A stretch of 64,000 nt of DNA from Apostichopus japonicus (lineage: Eukaryota; Echinodermata; Holothuroidea; Aspidochirotida; Stichopodidae). Under the pieces are notes generated by a model. The model searched no databases. It was not told where the DNA came from and saw only the letters and a list, made by a program, of their open reading frames with translations. The translations under genes were made by a program, and so were the position numbers. Numbering within the stretch: the stretch's first letter is position 1; every line of letters begins with the position of its first letter. Location: positions 21,555,984 to 21,619,983 of the forward strand of contig NC_092564.1 in assembly GCF_037975245.1 (NCBI RefSeq), given 5' to 3'. Below, in pieces: positions 1-9,351 of the stretch.

Positions 1-56
1 CGGACCAACTTCATATTTGGTTAGCCGGAGTACCGCTTACCCTTTGTTTTCGATGC

Positions 57-69
57 AGGTCAAAGGTCA
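57..69 (+). promoter_or_regulatory. DR1 nuclear-receptor-type element (recurs in each full monomer)
   Basis: AGGTCA-A-AGGTCA is read directly. This is the textbook direct repeat with 1-bp spacing bound by PPAR/RXR, HNF4, COUP-TF and TR2/TR4 family receptors in animals. It recurs at the same position in nearly every monomer, so several hundred copies lie in the window. Amplified variants break it: AAACGTCA (for example near 20,634 and 22,484), GGTTAAAGG, GGTCGAAGG, and a 1-bp deletion to AGGTCAAGGTCA. Its presence is certain as sequence; a binding function is inference only, and nuclear receptors exist only if the host is an animal. Confidence 0.5.
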
Positions 70-79
70 TTTGGGGTCA
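64..79 (+). promoter_or_regulatory. DR4-spaced GGTCA half-sites
   Basis: AGGTCA, four bases TTTG, then GGGTCA. This shares its first half-site with the DR1 just upstream. DR4 is the spacing used by thyroid hormone receptor and LXR heterodimers with RXR in animals. In monomers with the 10-bp minisatellite the same spacing is repeated as GGGTCA-CCAG-GGGTCA, so a 13-unit run is a continuous DR4 ladder. Function is not shown by the sequence. Confidence 0.4.
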
Positions 80-88
80 CCGGGGTCA
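74..88 (+). promoter_or_regulatory. DR3-spaced GGGTCA half-sites (CCG class of monomer)
   Basis: In monomers without the extra A, GGGTCA-CCG-GGGTCA gives a 3-bp spacing, the class used by the vitamin D receptor/RXR. Monomers with the inserted A read GGGTCA-CCAG-GGGTCA and become DR4. The single-base difference therefore switches half-site spacing and also removes one CpG. Binding is inferred, not shown. Confidence 0.3.
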
Positions 89-91
89 AAT

Positions 92-99
92 TATAAAAA
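92..99 (+). promoter_or_regulatory. TATAAAAA box-like motif in the AAATTAT class of monomer
   Basis: TATAAAAA fits the TATA consensus TATAWAAR and lies 4 bp downstream of the last GGGTCA. It occurs in monomers reading AAATTATAAAAATC. Other monomers read AAATTTTAAAAATC, AAATTGTAAAAATC or AAATTATGAAAATC and lack it. An A/T block of this kind is expected by chance in an AT-leaning repeat, so a promoter role is only a possibility. Confidence 0.25.
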
Positions 100-101
100 T
101 C

Positions 102-113
102 TCGTAAACACGA
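102..113 (+). other. Short hairpin TCGT-AAAC-ACGA, once per monomer
   Basis: TCGTAAACACGA has 4-bp perfect arms and a 4-base loop; the flanking AT/AT pairs can extend it past one mismatch. In the alternative monomer class the sequence is TCGTAAATACGA (first at 497-508), a perfect 12-bp interrupted palindrome with 5-bp arms around AA. Variants that break it exist (GTAAATAAATGTC, CTGGTAAAC). It could be a cruciform-prone or protein-binding site, or simply a neutral part of the monomer. Confidence 0.35.
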
Positions 114-975
114 TATCTCAGGTGGGTTATGTCGGACCAACTTCATATTTGGTTAGCCGGAGTACCGCCTACCCTTTGTTTTCGATACAGGTTAAAGGTC
201 ATTTGGGGTCACCGGGGTCAAATTATAAAAATCTCGTAAAGACGATATGTCATGTGGGTTATGTCGGACCAACTTCATATTTGGTTAGCCGGAGTACCGC
301 CTACCCTTTGTTTTCGATACAGGTCAAAGGTCATTTGGGGTCACCGGGGTCAAATTATAAAAATCTCGTAAACACGATATCTCAGGTGGGTTATGTCGGA
401 CCAACTTTATATTTGGTTTGCCGGAGTACCGCCTACCCTTTGTTTTCGATACAGGTCAAAGGTCATTTGGGGTCACCGGGGTCAAATTATAAAATCTCGT
501 AAATACGATATGTCAGGTGGGTAATATCGGACCAACTTCATATTTGGTTTGCCGGAGTACCGCCTACCCTTTGTTTTCGATACAGGTCAAAGGTCATTTG
601 GGGTCACCAGGGGTCACCAGGTGTCACCAGGGGTCAAATTTTAAAAATCTCGTAAACACGATATCTCAGGTGGGTAATGTCGGACCAAATTCATATTAGG
701 TTTTCCGGAGTACCGCTTACCCTTTGTTTTCGATGCAGGTCAAAGGTCATTTGGGGTCACCGGGGTCAAATTATAAAAATCTCGTAAACACGATATCTCA
801 GGTGGGTAATGTCGGACCAACTTCATATTTGGTTAGCCGGAGTACCGCCTACCCTTTCTTTTCGATACAGGTCAAAGGTCATTTGGGGTCACCAGGGGTC
901 ACCAGGGGTCACCAGGGTTCACCAGGGGTCAAATTTTAAAAATCTCGTAAACACGATATCTCAGGTGGGTAATGT

Positions 976-1295
976 CGGACCAACTTTATATTTGGTTTGC
1001 CGGAGTACCGCCTACCCTTTGTTTTCGATACAGGTCAAAGGTCATTTGGGGTCACCAGGGGTCACCAGGGGTCACCAGGGGTCACCAGGGGTCACCAGGG
1101 GTCACCAGGGGTCACCAGGGGTCACCAGGGGTCACAATCGGTCAAATTGTAAAAATCTCGTAAACACGATATTTCAGGTGGGTTATGTCGGACCAACTTC
1201 ATATTTGGTTTTTCGATGCAGGTCAAAGGTCATTTGGGGTCACCGGGGTCAAATTATAAAAATCTCGTAAACACGATATGTCAGGTGGGTAATGT
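976..1295 (+). repeat. Capped 8-unit minisatellite monomer plus 25-bp-deleted monomer
   Basis: Monomer 976-1188 (213 bp) holds eight GTCACCAGGG units (1051-1130) closed by the cap GTCACAATCG. Monomer 1189-1295 (107 bp) lacks 25 bp, joining GGTTT directly to TTCGATGC and so removing the CCGGAGTACCG part. The two always occur together in domain I. Confidence 0.95.
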
Positions 1296-1590
1296 CGGAC
1301 CAACTTCATATTTGGTTAGCCGGAGTACCGCCTACCCTTTGTTTTCGATACAGGTCAAAGGTCATTTGGGGTCACCAGTTGTCACCAGGGGTCACCAGGG
1401 GTCACCAGGGGTCAAATTGTAAAAATCTCGTAAACACGATATCTCAGGTGGGTAATGTCGGACCAAATTCACATTTGGGTTGCCGGAGTACCGCTTACCC
1501 TTTGTTTTCGATGCAGGTCAAAGGTCATTTGGGGTCACCGGGGTCAAATTATAAAAATCTCGTAAACACGATATGTCAGGTGGGTAATGT

Positions 1591-3180
1591 CGGACCAACT
1601 TCATATTTGGTTAGCCGGAGTACCGCTTACCCTTTGTTTTCGATGCAGGTCAAAGGTCATTTGGGGTCACCGGGGTCAAATTATAAAAATCTCGTAAACA
1701 CGATATCTCAGGTGGGTTATGTCGGACCAACTTCATATTTGGTTAGCCGGAGTACCGCCTACCCTTTGTTTTCGATACAGGTTAAAGGTCATTTGGGGTC
1801 ACCGGGGTCAAATTATAAAAATCTCGTAAAGACGATATGTCATGTGGGTTATGTCGGACCAACTTCATATTTGGTTAGCCGGAGTACCGCCTACCCTTTG
1901 TTTTCGATACAGGTCAAAGGTCATTTGGGGTCACCGGGGTCAAATTATAAAAATCTCGTAAACACGATATCTCAGGTGGGTTATGTCGGACCAACTTTAT
2001 ATTTGGTTTGCCGGAGTACCGCCTACCCTTTGTTTTCGATACAGGTCAAAGGTCATTTGGGGTCACCGGGGTCAAATTATAAAATCTCGTAAATACGATA
2101 TGTCAGGTGGGTAATATCGGACCAACTTCATATTTGGTTTGCCGGAGTACCGCCTACCCTTTGTTTTCGATACAGGTCAAAGGTCATTTGGGGTCACCAG
2201 GGGTCACCAGGTGTCACCAGGGGTCAAATTTTAAAAATCTCGTAAACACGATATCTCAGGTGGGTAATGTCGGACCAAATTCATATTAGGTTTTCCGGAG
2301 TACCGCTTACCCTTTGTTTTCGATGCAGGTCAAAGGTCATTTGGGGTCACCGGGGTCAAATTATAAAAATCTCGTAAACACGATATCTCAGGTGGGTAAT
2401 GTCGGACCAACTTCATATTTGGTTAGCCGGAGTACCGCCTACCCTTTCTTTTCGATACAGGTCAAAGGTCATTTGGGGTCACCAGGGGTCACCAGGGGTC
2501 ACCAGGGTTCACCAGGGGTCAAATTTTAAAAATCTCGTAAACACGATATCTCAGGTGGGTAATGTCGGACCAACTTTATATTTGGTTTGCCGGAGTACCG
2601 CCTACCCTTTGTTTTCGATACAGGTCAAAGGTCATTTGGGGTCACCAGGGGTCACCAGGGGTCACCAGGGGTCACCAGGGGTCACCAGGGGTCACCAGGG
2701 GTCACCAGGGGTCACCAGGGGTCACAATCGGTCAAATTGTAAAAATCTCGTAAACACGATATTTCAGGTGGGTTATGTCGGACCAACTTCATATTTGGTT
2801 TTTCGATGCAGGTCAAAGGTCATTTGGGGTCACCGGGGTCAAATTATAAAAATCTCGTAAACACGATATGTCAGGTGGGTAATGTCGGACCAACTTCATA
2901 TTTGGTTAGCCGGAGTACCGCCTACCCTTTGTTTTCGATACAGGTCAAAGGTCATTTGGGGTCACCAGTTGTCACCAGGGGTCACCAGGGGTCACCAGGG
3001 GTCAAATTGTAAAAATCTCGTAAACACGATATCTCAGGTGGGTAATGTCGGACCAAATTCACATTTGGGTTGCCGGAGTACCGCTTACCCTTTGTTTTCG
3101 ATGCAGGTCAAAGGTCATTTGGGGTCACCGGGGTCAAATTATAAAAATCTCGTAAACACGATATGTCAGGTGGGTAATGT
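1591..3180 (+). repeat. 11-monomer HOR unit (1,590 bp), copy b
   Basis: Exact-looking tandem copy of 1-1590. A third copy begins at 3,181 but joins the third monomer type prematurely near 3,300 (loss of one 132-bp monomer), then departs into a rearranged stretch with a one-off ATATCGTAATCACGAT monomer (3,608-3,714). Confidence 0.95.
2566..2885 (+). repeat. Capped 8-unit monomer plus 25-bp-deleted monomer
   Basis: Copy of 976-1295 at +1,590 bp, again with eight units plus cap (run 2641-2720). Confidence 0.95.
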
Positions 3181-4313
3181 CGGACCAACTTCATATTTGG
3201 TTAGCCGGAGTACCGCTTACCCTTTGTTTTCGATGCAGGTCAAAGGTCATTTGGGGTCACCGGGGTCAAATTATAAAAATCTCGTAAACACGATATGTCA
3301 TGTGGGTTATGTCGGACCAACTTCATATTTGGTTAGCCGGAGTACCGCCTACCCTTTGTTTTCGATACAGGTCAAAGGTCATTTGGGGTCACCGGGGTCA
3401 AATTATAAAAATCTCGTAAACACGATATCTCAGGTGGGTTATGTCGGACCAACTTTATATTTGGTTTGCCGGAGTACCGCCTACCCTTTGTTTTCGATAC
3501 AGGTCAAAGGTCATTTGGGGTCACCAGGGGTCACCAGGGGTCACCAGGGTTCACCAGGGGTCAAATTTTAAAAATCTCGTAAACACGATATCTCAGGTGG
3601 GTAATGTCGGACCAACTTCATATTTGGTTTTTCGATGCAGGTCAAAGGTCATTTGGGGTCACCGGGGTCAAATTATAAAAATATCGTAATCACGATATCT
3701 CAGGTGGCTAATGTCGGACCAACTTTATATTTGGTTTGCCAGAGTACCGCCTACCCTTTGTTTTCGATACAGGTCAAAGGTCATTTGGGGTCACCAGGGG
3801 TCACCAGGGGTCACCAGGGGTCAAATTTTAAAAATCTCGTAAACACGATATCTCAGGTGGGTAATGTCGGACCAAATTCATAATAGGTTTTCCGGAGTAC
3901 CGCTTACCCTTTGTTTTCGATGCAGGTCAAAGGTCATTTGGGGTCACCGGGGTCAAATTATAAAATCTCGTAAATACGATATGTCAGGTGGGTAATATCG
4001 GACCAACTTCATATTTGGTTTGCCGGAGTACCGCCTACCCTTTGTTTTCGATACAGGTCAAAGGTCATTTGGAGTCACCAGGGGTCACCAGGGGTCACCA
4101 GGGTTCACCAGGGGCCAAATTTAAAAATCTCGTAAACACGATATCTCAGGTGGGTAATGTCGGACCAAATTCATATTTGGTTTTCCGGAGTACCGCTTAC
4201 CCTTTGTTTTCGATGCAGGTCAAAGGTCATTTGGGGTCACCAGGGGTCACCAGGGGTCACCAGGGGTCAAATTTTAAAAATCTGGTAAACACGATATCTC
4301 AGGTGGGTAATGT

Positions 4314-4603
4314 CGGACCAAATTCACATTTGGTTTGCCGGAGTACCGCTTACCCTTTGTTTTCGATACAGGTCAAAGGTCATTTGGGGTCACCAGGGGT
4401 CACCAGGGGTCACCAGGGGTCACCAGGGGTCACCAGGGGTCACAATCGGTCAAATTGTAAAAATCTCGTAAACACGATATTTCAGGTGGGTAATGTCGGA
4501 CCAACTTCATATTTGGTTTATCGATGCAGGTCAAAGGTCATTTGGGGTCACCGGGGTCAAATTATAAAAATCTCGTAAACACGATATCTCAGGTGGGTAA
4601 TGT
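4314..4603 (+). repeat. Capped 5-unit monomer plus variant 25-bp-deleted monomer
   Basis: Five units plus cap in a monomer (183 bp) that starts AAATTCACATTTGG rather than AACTTTATATTTGG. The following 107-bp monomer has the junction GGTTTATCGATG instead of GGTTTTTCGATG, a single-base variant of the deletion joint. Confidence 0.9.
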
Positions 4604-4913
4604 CGGACCAACTTTATATTTGGTTTGCCGGAGTACCGCCTACCCTTTGTTTTCGATACAGGTCAAAGGTCATTTGGGGTCACCAGGGGTCACCAGGGGT
4701 CACCAGTGGTCACCAGGGGTCACCAGGGGTCACCAGGGGTCACCAGGGGTCACAATCGGTCAAATTGTAAAAATCTCGTAAACACGATATTTCAGGTGGG
4801 TTATGTCGGACCAACTTCATATTTGGTTTTTCGATGCAGGTCAAAGGTCATTTGGGGTCACCGGGGTCAAATTATAAAAATCTCGTAAACACGATATGTC
4901 AGGTGGGTAATGT
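4604..4913 (+). repeat. Capped 7-unit monomer plus 25-bp-deleted monomer
   Basis: 203-bp monomer with seven units plus cap. The third unit is changed (CACCAGTGGT), which interrupts the G-runs. A standard 107-bp deleted monomer follows. Confidence 0.9.
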
Positions 4914-5076
4914 CGGACCAACTTCATATTTGGTTAGCCGGAGTACCGCCTACCCTTTGTTTTCGATACAGGTCAAAGGTCATTTGGGGTCACCAGTTGT
5001 CACCAGGGGTCACCAGGGGTCACCAGGGGTCAAATAGTAAAAATCTCGTAAACACGATATCTCAGGTGGGTAATGT

Positions 5077-5930
5077 CGGACCAAATTCACATTTGGGTTG
5101 CCGGAGTACCGCTTACCCTTTGTTTTCGATGCAGGTCAAAGGTCATTTGGGGTCACCGGGGTCAAATTATAAAAATCTCGTAAATACGATATGTCAGGTG
5201 GGTCATGTCGGACCAACTTCATATATGGTTAGCCGGAGTACCGCCTACCCTTTGTTTTCGATACAGGTCAAAGGTCATTTGGGGTCACCGGGGTCAAATT
5301 ATAAAAATCTCGTAAACACGATATCTCAGGTGGGTAATGTCGGACCAACTTCATATTTGGTTAGCCGGAGTACCGACTACCCTTTCTTTTCGATACAGGT
5401 CAAAGGTCATTTGGGGTCACCAGGGGTCACCAGGGGTCAAATTATAAAAATCTCGTAAACACGATATGTCAGGTGGGTAATGTCGGACCAAATTCACATT
5501 TGGTTTGCCGGAGTACCGCTTACCCTTTGTTTTCGATGCAGGTCAAAGGTCATTTGGGGTCACCGGGGTCAAATTATAAAAATCTCGTAAACACGATATG
5601 TCAGGTGGGTAATGTCGGACCAACTTCATATTTGGTTAGCCGGAGTACCGCCTACCCTTTGTTTTCGATGCAGGTCAAAGGTCATCTGGGGTCACCAGGG
5701 GTCACCAGGGGTCACCAGGGGTCACCAGGGGTCACCAGAGGTCAAATTTTAAAAATCTCGTAAACACGATATCTCAGGTGGGTGATGTCGGACCAACTTC
5801 ATATTTGGTTAACCGGAGTACCGCCTACCCATTGTTTTCGATACAGGTCAAGGTCATTTGGGGTCACCAGGGGTCACCAGGGGTCAAATTTTAAAAATCT
5901 CGTAAACACGATATCTCAGGTGGGTAATAT
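5077..5930 (+). repeat. 854-bp tandem duplication, copy a
   Basis: Paired with 5,931-6,784. Diagnostic shared markers are CATATATGGTT (5,221 and 6,075), ACCGACTACCC and the AGGTCAAGGTCA monomer (start 5,789 and 6,643). Copies differ near the start (ACATTTGGGTTGCC against CATAATAGGTTTTCC). The pair is preserved in the second domain I copy. Confidence 0.85.
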
Positions 5931-6784
5931 CGGACCAACTTCATAATAGGTTTTCCGGAGTACCGCTTACCCTTTGTTTTCGATGCAGGTCAAAGGTCAT
6001 TTGGGGTCACCGGGGTCAAATTATAAAAATCTCGTAAATACGATATGTCAGGTGGGTCATGTCGGACCAACTTCATATATGGTTAGCCGGAGTACCGCCT
6101 ACCCTTTGTTTTCGATACAGGTCAAAGGTCATTTGGGGTCACCGGGGTCAAATTATAAAAATCTCGTAAACACGATATCTCAGGTGGGTAATGTCGGACC
6201 AACTTCATATTTGGTTAGCCGGAGTACCGACTACCCTTTCTTTTCGATACAGGTCAAAGGTCATTTGGGGTCACCAGGGGTCACCAGGGGTCAAATTATA
6301 AAAATCTCGTAAACACGATATGTCAGGTGGGTAATGTCGGACCAAATTCACATTTGGTTTGCCGGAGTACCGCTTACCCTTTGTTTTCGATGCAGGTCAA
6401 AGGTCATTTGGGGTCACCGGGGTCAAATTATAAAAATCTCGTAAACACGATATGTCAGGTGGGTAATGTCGGACCAACTTCATATTTGGTTAGCCGGAGT
6501 ACCGCCTACCCTTTGTTTTCGATACAGGTCAAAGGTCATCTGGGGTCACCAGGGGTCACCAGGGGTCACCAGGGGTCACCAGGGGTCACCAGAGGTCAAA
6601 TTTTAAAAATCTCGTAAACACGATATCTCAGGTGGGTAATGTCGGACCAACTTCATATTTGGTTAGCCGGAGTACCGCCTACCCATTGTTTTCGATACAG
6701 GTCAAGGTCATTTGGGGTCACCAGGGGTCACCAGGGGTCAAATTTTAAAAATCTCGTAAACACGATATCTCAGGTGGGTAATGT
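5931..6784 (+). repeat. 854-bp tandem duplication, copy b
   Basis: Second member of the pair starting at 5,077. It begins with CATAATAGGTTTTCC, which puts two in-frame stops in the otherwise open frame. Its last monomer reads GTAATGTCGG where copy a has GTGATGTCGG. Confidence 0.85.
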
Positions 6785-7496
6785 CGGACCAACTTCATAC
6801 TTAGTCAGCCGGATTACTGCCTACCCATTGTTTTCGATGCAGGTCAAAGGTCATTTGGGGTCACCGGGGTCAAATTATCAAAATCTCGTAAACACGATAT
6901 GTCAGGTGGGTAATGTCGGACCAACTTCATATTTGGTTAGCCGGAGTACCGCTTACCCTTTGTTTTCGATACAGGTCAAAGGTCGTTTGGGGTCACCAGG
7001 GGTCACCAGGGGTCACCAGGGGTCACCAGGGGTCAAATTGTAAAAATCTCGTAAACACGATATCTCAGGTGGGTAATGTCGAACCAAATTCACATTTGGT
7101 TTGCCGGAGTACCGCTTAGACTTTGTTTTCGATGCAGGTCAAAGGTCATTTGGGGTCACCAGGGGTCAAATTATAAAATCTCGTAAATACGATATGTCAG
7201 GTGGGTAATATCGGACCAACTTCATATTTGGTTTGCCGGAGTACCGCCTACCCTTTGTTTTCGATACAGGTCAAAGGTCATTTGGGGTCACCAGGGGTCA
7301 CCAGGTGTCACCAGGGGTCAAATTTTAAAAATCTCGTAAACACGATATCTCAGGTGGGTAATGTCGGACCAAATTCATATTAGGTTTTCCGGAGTACCGC
7401 TTACCCTTTGTTTTCGATGCAGGTCAAAGGTCATTTGGGGTCACCGGGGTCAAATTATAAAAATCTCGTAAACACGATATCTCAGGTGGGTAATGT

Positions 7497-9351
7497 CGGA
7501 CCAACTTCATATTTGGTTAGCCGGAGTACCGCCTACCCTTTCTTTTCGATACAGGTCAAAGGTCATTTGGGGTCACCAGGGGTCACCAGGGGTCACCAGG
7601 GTTCACCAGGGGTCAAATTTTAAAAATCTCGTAAACACGATATCTCAGGTGGGTAATGTCGGACCAACTTTATATTTGGTTTGCCGGAGTACCGCCTACC
7701 GTTTGTTTTCGATACAGGTCAAAGGTCATTTGGGGTCACCAGGGGTCACCAGGGGTCACCAGGGGTCACCAGGGGTCACCAGGGGTCACCAGGGGTCACC
7801 AGGGGTCACAATCGGTCAAATTGTAAAAATCTCGTAAACACGATATTTCAGGTGGGTTATGTCGGACCAACTTCATATTTGGTTTTTCGATGCAGGTCAA
7901 AGGTCATTTGGGGTCACCGGGGTCAAATTATAAAAATCTCGTAAACACGATATGTCAGGTGGGTAATGTCGGACCAACTTCATATTTGGTTAGCCGGAGT
8001 ACCGCCTACCCTTTGTTTTCGATACAGGTCAAAGGTCATTTGGGGTCACCAGTTGTCACCAGGGGTCACCAGGGGTCACCAGGGGTCAAATTGTAAAAAT
8101 CTCGTAAACACGATATCTCAGGTGGGTAATGTCGGACCAAATTCACATTTGGGTTGCCGGAGTACCGCTTACCCTTTGTTTTCGATGCAGGTCAAAGGTC
8201 ATTTGGGGTCACCGGGGTCAAATTATAAAAATCTCGTAAACACGATATGTCAGGTGGGTAATGTCGGACCAACTTCATATTTGGTTAGCCGGAGTACCGC
8301 TTACCCTTTGTTTTCGATGCAGGTCAAAGGTCATTTGGGGTCACCGGGGTCAAATTATAAAAATCTCGTAAACACGATATCTCAGGTGGGTTATGTCGGA
8401 CCAACTTCATATTTGGTTAGCCGGAGTACCGCCTACCCTTTGTTTTCGATACAGGTTAAAGGTCATTTGGGGTCACCGGGGTCAAATTATAAAAATCTCG
8501 TAAAGACGATATGTCATGTGGGTTATGTCGGACCAACTTCATATTTGGTTAGCCGGAGTACCGCCTACCCTTTGTTTTCGATACAGGTCAAAGGTCATTT
8601 GGGGTCACCGGGGTCAAATTATAAAAATCTCGTAAACACGATATCTCAGGTGGGTTATGTCGGACCAACTTTATATTTGGTTTGCCGGAGTACCGCCTAC
8701 CCTTTGTTTTCGATACAGGTCAAAGGTCATTTGGGGTCACCGGGGTCAAATTATAAAATCTCGTAAATACGATATGTCAGGTGGGTAATATCGGACCAAC
8801 TTCATATTTGGTTTGCCGGAGTACCGACTACCGTTTGTTTTCGATACAGGTCAAAGGTCATTTGGGGTCACCAGGTTTCAAATTTTAAAAATCTCGTAAA
8901 CACGATATCTCAGGTGGGTAATGTCGGACCAAATTCATATTAGGTTTTCCGGAGTACCGCTTACCCTTTGTTTTCGATGCAGGTCAAAGGTCATTTGTCG
9001 TCACCGGGGTCAAATTATAAAAATCTCGTAAACACGATATCTCAGGTGGGTAATGTCGGACCAACTTCATATTTGGTTAGCCGGAGTACCGCCTACCCTT
9101 TGTTTTCGATACAGGTCAAAGGTCATTTGGGGTCACCAGGGGTCACCAGGGGTCACCAGAGGTCAAATTTTAAAAATCTCGTAAACACGTTATCTCAGGT
9201 GGGTAATGTCGGACCAACTTCATATTTGGTTAGCCGGATTACCGCCTACCCATTGTTTTCGATACAGGTCAAGGTCATTTGGGGTCACCAGGGGTCACCA
9301 GGGGTCAAATTGTAAAAATCTCGTAAACACGATATCTCAGGTGGGTAATGT
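7497..9351 (+). repeat. 1,855-bp HOR unit
   Basis: Starts with the TTTCTTTTCGATAC monomer and contains the capped long-run monomer at 7,660 and the 25-bp-deleted monomer at 7,863. The same series restarts at 9,352 (offset 1,855). It is an enlarged form of the 1,590-bp HOR, with extra monomers near 8,770-9,350. Confidence 0.85.
7660..7969 (+). repeat. Capped 7-unit monomer plus 25-bp-deleted monomer
   Basis: 203-bp monomer, seven units plus cap, with CTACCGTTTG in place of CTACCCTTTG. A 107-bp deleted monomer follows. Confidence 0.95.

Larger units (their letters stand above)
1..132 (+). repeat. Representative 132-bp monomer
   Basis: One full basic monomer in the register used throughout this annotation (starting at CGGACC). 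In order it holds: CGGACCAACTTCATATTTGG (1-20); a GC-rich part with CCGGAGTACCG; TTTTCGATGC; a GGTCA-rich quarter (57-88) with four GGTCA cores; the A/T block with TATAAAAA (92-99); the hairpin TCGTAAACACGA (102-113); and TCAGGTGGGTTATGT to the end. The typical monomer has G+C near 45% and seven CpGs. The GGTCA quarter is where the 10-bp minisatellite expands in longer monomers. Most monomer-to-monomer changes are a small set of recurrent alternatives (AAC/AAT, TCT/TGT, GCC/GCT, ATA/ATG, AGCC/TGCC/TTCC/TACC). Confidence 0.95.
1..1590 (+). repeat. 11-monomer HOR unit (1,590 bp), copy a
   Basis: Monomer lengths in order are 132, 132, 132, 131, 153, 132, 163, 213, 107, 163 and 132 bp, summing to 1,590. 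It includes the 213-bp capped long-run monomer (976-1188) and the 107-bp deleted monomer (1189-1295). Copy b follows directly; reading line by line I found no base difference between them, including the 10-bp unit counts, which implies a very recent duplication or an assembly artefact. Confidence 0.95.

Noticed and set aside
40-60. CENP-B box in TTTTCGATACAGGTCAAA
   Set aside because: The TTCG and the following A match the box NTTCGNNNNANNCGGGN, but the CGGG part is replaced by TCAA, so the essential core is incomplete.
1051-1130. CRISPR array
   Set aside because: The 10-bp units are directly adjacent with no spacers, and the 132-bp monomers have no unique spacers or leader; no cas-like gene is present.
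1216-1422. Small open frames of 60-90 codons starting ATGCAGGT or ATGTCGGA
   Set aside because: They recur at each matching monomer, overlap one another in two or three frames and end wherever a 10-bp unit shifts the frame.
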